Shown here in pieces: positions 20,297 to 20,965 of a DNA stretch of 20,965 bases (its first letter is position 1; the number at the start of each line of letters is the position of its first letter). The position numbers and the translations under genes are program-made. The notes beneath the pieces were generated by a model. It worked only from the letters and a program-made list of their open reading frames with translations, had not been told where the DNA came from and did no database searches. This DNA is from JAUXLW01 sp964195005. GTDB lineage: Bacteria; Actinomycetota; Acidimicrobiia; Spongiisociales; SHLN01. Where the stretch lies: positions 1-20,965 of the forward strand of contig CAXMOO010000155.1 in the NCBI GenBank assembly GCA_964195005.1. Direction: 5' to 3'.

Positions 20297-20965
20297 ATGG
20301 ACGAGCGAGTGAGCGCCACGATCATTCACGTGGACCTGGACGCGTTCTACGCGTCCGTCGAGCGCCTCAAGGACCCGACCCTGGAGGGGAAGCCGATGGC
20401 GGTGGGTGGTGGTGTCATCCTGTCGCCTTCCTATGAAGCCCGCCAGTTTGGGGTGAGGTCGGGGATGGCGATTGGGGCGGCTCGGCGGTTGTGCCCGAGG
20501 CTGGTGACGGTGTCCGGTTCTTTCGGCGACTACACCCGACTGAGTGACCAGGTGTTCGAAGTGTGCCGCGATTACACGCCGGTGGTAGAGCAGACGTCTA
20601 TCGATGAGGCCTTCCTCGATGTGGCCGGGTCGGTCCACTTGTTCGGACCTGCCACTGAGATCGCCCGACAGATTAGAGAAGACGTCGCCCGGGTCACCGG
20701 GCTCCCTCTGTCCGCCGGGATCGCCAGGACGAAGTTTCTCGCCAAGGTGGCAAGCCGCGAAGCCAAACCGTCGGGACAGATTGAAGTCAAGCCGGAAGGT
20801 GAGTTGGAATTTCTGCATCCGCTTGACGTCGGAGTTATCTGGGGTGTTGGCGCCGTTACGCGGAAGCGACTTGCCGAGCTCGGCATCAAGACCGTTGGCG
20901 ACCTGGCTGCCGCCCCCGCCGGTACGCTGAGCGTGCGGCTTGGGCCCGGGCTTGGTCGTCATCTT
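20297..20965 (+). CDS. dinB: DNA polymerase IV (Y-family), 3' end cut by window edge
   Basis: The first 223 codons of a translesion DNA polymerase, open to the window end. The start of the palm domain has IHVDLDAFYASVE with metal ligand D13 and the probable steric gate Y18. SYEARQFGVRSGM (45-57) is the nucleotide-binding loop. TSIDEAFLDV (100-109) holds catalytic D103 and E104, and AGIARTKFLAKVASREAKP leads to the thumb domain (IWGVGAVTRKRLAELGI). The C-terminal little-finger domain is missing only because the window ends. ATG 20297 follows a 60 bp gap after the SDR gene and has no evident Shine-Dalgarno. I saw no clear LexA box in the gap, so SOS control is not supported here. Confidence 0.93.
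   Translation, partial: MDERVSATIIHVDLDAFYASVERLKDPTLEGKPMAVGGGVILSPSYEARQFGVRSGMAIGAARRLCPRLVTVSGSFGDYTRLSDQVFEVCRDYTPVVEQTSIDEAFLDVAGSVHLFGPATEIARQIREDVARVTGLPLSAGIARTKFLAKVASREAKPSGQIEVKPEGELEFLHPLDVGVIWGVGAVTRKRLAELGIKTVGDLAAAPAGTLSVRLGPGLGRHL

Overview
The window is GC-rich, densely packed bacterial DNA that looks actinobacterial, perhaps an uncultured acidimicrobial-type lineage. The reasons are the MprA/MprB-like two-component pair, the classical men genes for menaquinone, a leucine tRNA with an encoded CCA end, short intergenic gaps with ATGA/GTGA overlaps, and many starts that appear leaderless. The exact taxon is inference.

The left part (about 198-3884) is a small accessory element. 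It carries three genes: an M1-type metallopeptidase lipoprotein interrupted by an in-frame TAG (minus strand), a complete tyrosine recombinase (plus), and a small Thr-rich lipoprotein (minus). Between and around them lie six short sites built like tyrosine-recombinase core sites, with two arms of 9-12 bp around a 6 bp spacer. They partition the element so that every gene has its own boundary site: A1+A2 | peptidase | B | recombinase | C | lipoprotein | D1+D2. The two outer ends form a compound inverted repeat. B and C are perfect 21 bp inverted repeats around the recombinase gene, and A1 and B are direct repeats around the peptidase. This is the most unusual structure in the window. It looks like a self-rearranging, cassette-like element next to a tRNA-Leu gene whose 3' end faces it.

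The rest looks like ordinary chromosome. From left to right it holds tRNA-Leu(TAA); a yeast-type cytosine deaminase; a 909-residue GNAT / NDP-forming acyl-CoA synthetase fusion; a CBS-CBS-BON protein; an alpha/beta hydrolase; and, convergent with it, a glycosyltransferase of the queuosine-tRNA mannosyltransferase (DUF3524/GTDC1) type. Then come a response regulator and histidine kinase, followed by a secreted Phe/Gly/Asp-rich protein with a tandem duplication.

Next is a menaquinone block: menF (+), menD (-), a 58-codon membrane ORF (+), menA and menB (-, translationally coupled), and menE (+) coupled to an atypical short-chain dehydrogenase. Together these give chorismate to isochorismate (MenF), SEPHCHC synthesis (MenD), OSB activation (MenE), ring closure (MenB) and prenylation (MenA). 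menC, menH and the final methyltransferase are not in the window. The right edge cuts a DNA polymerase IV gene.

Six genes (cytosine deaminase, glycosyltransferase, menF, menD, menB, menE) have a TANNNT hexamer 6-8 nt before the start codon and no Shine-Dalgarno sequence. The response regulator has a near match. The three genes of the left element instead have clear Shine-Dalgarno sequences.
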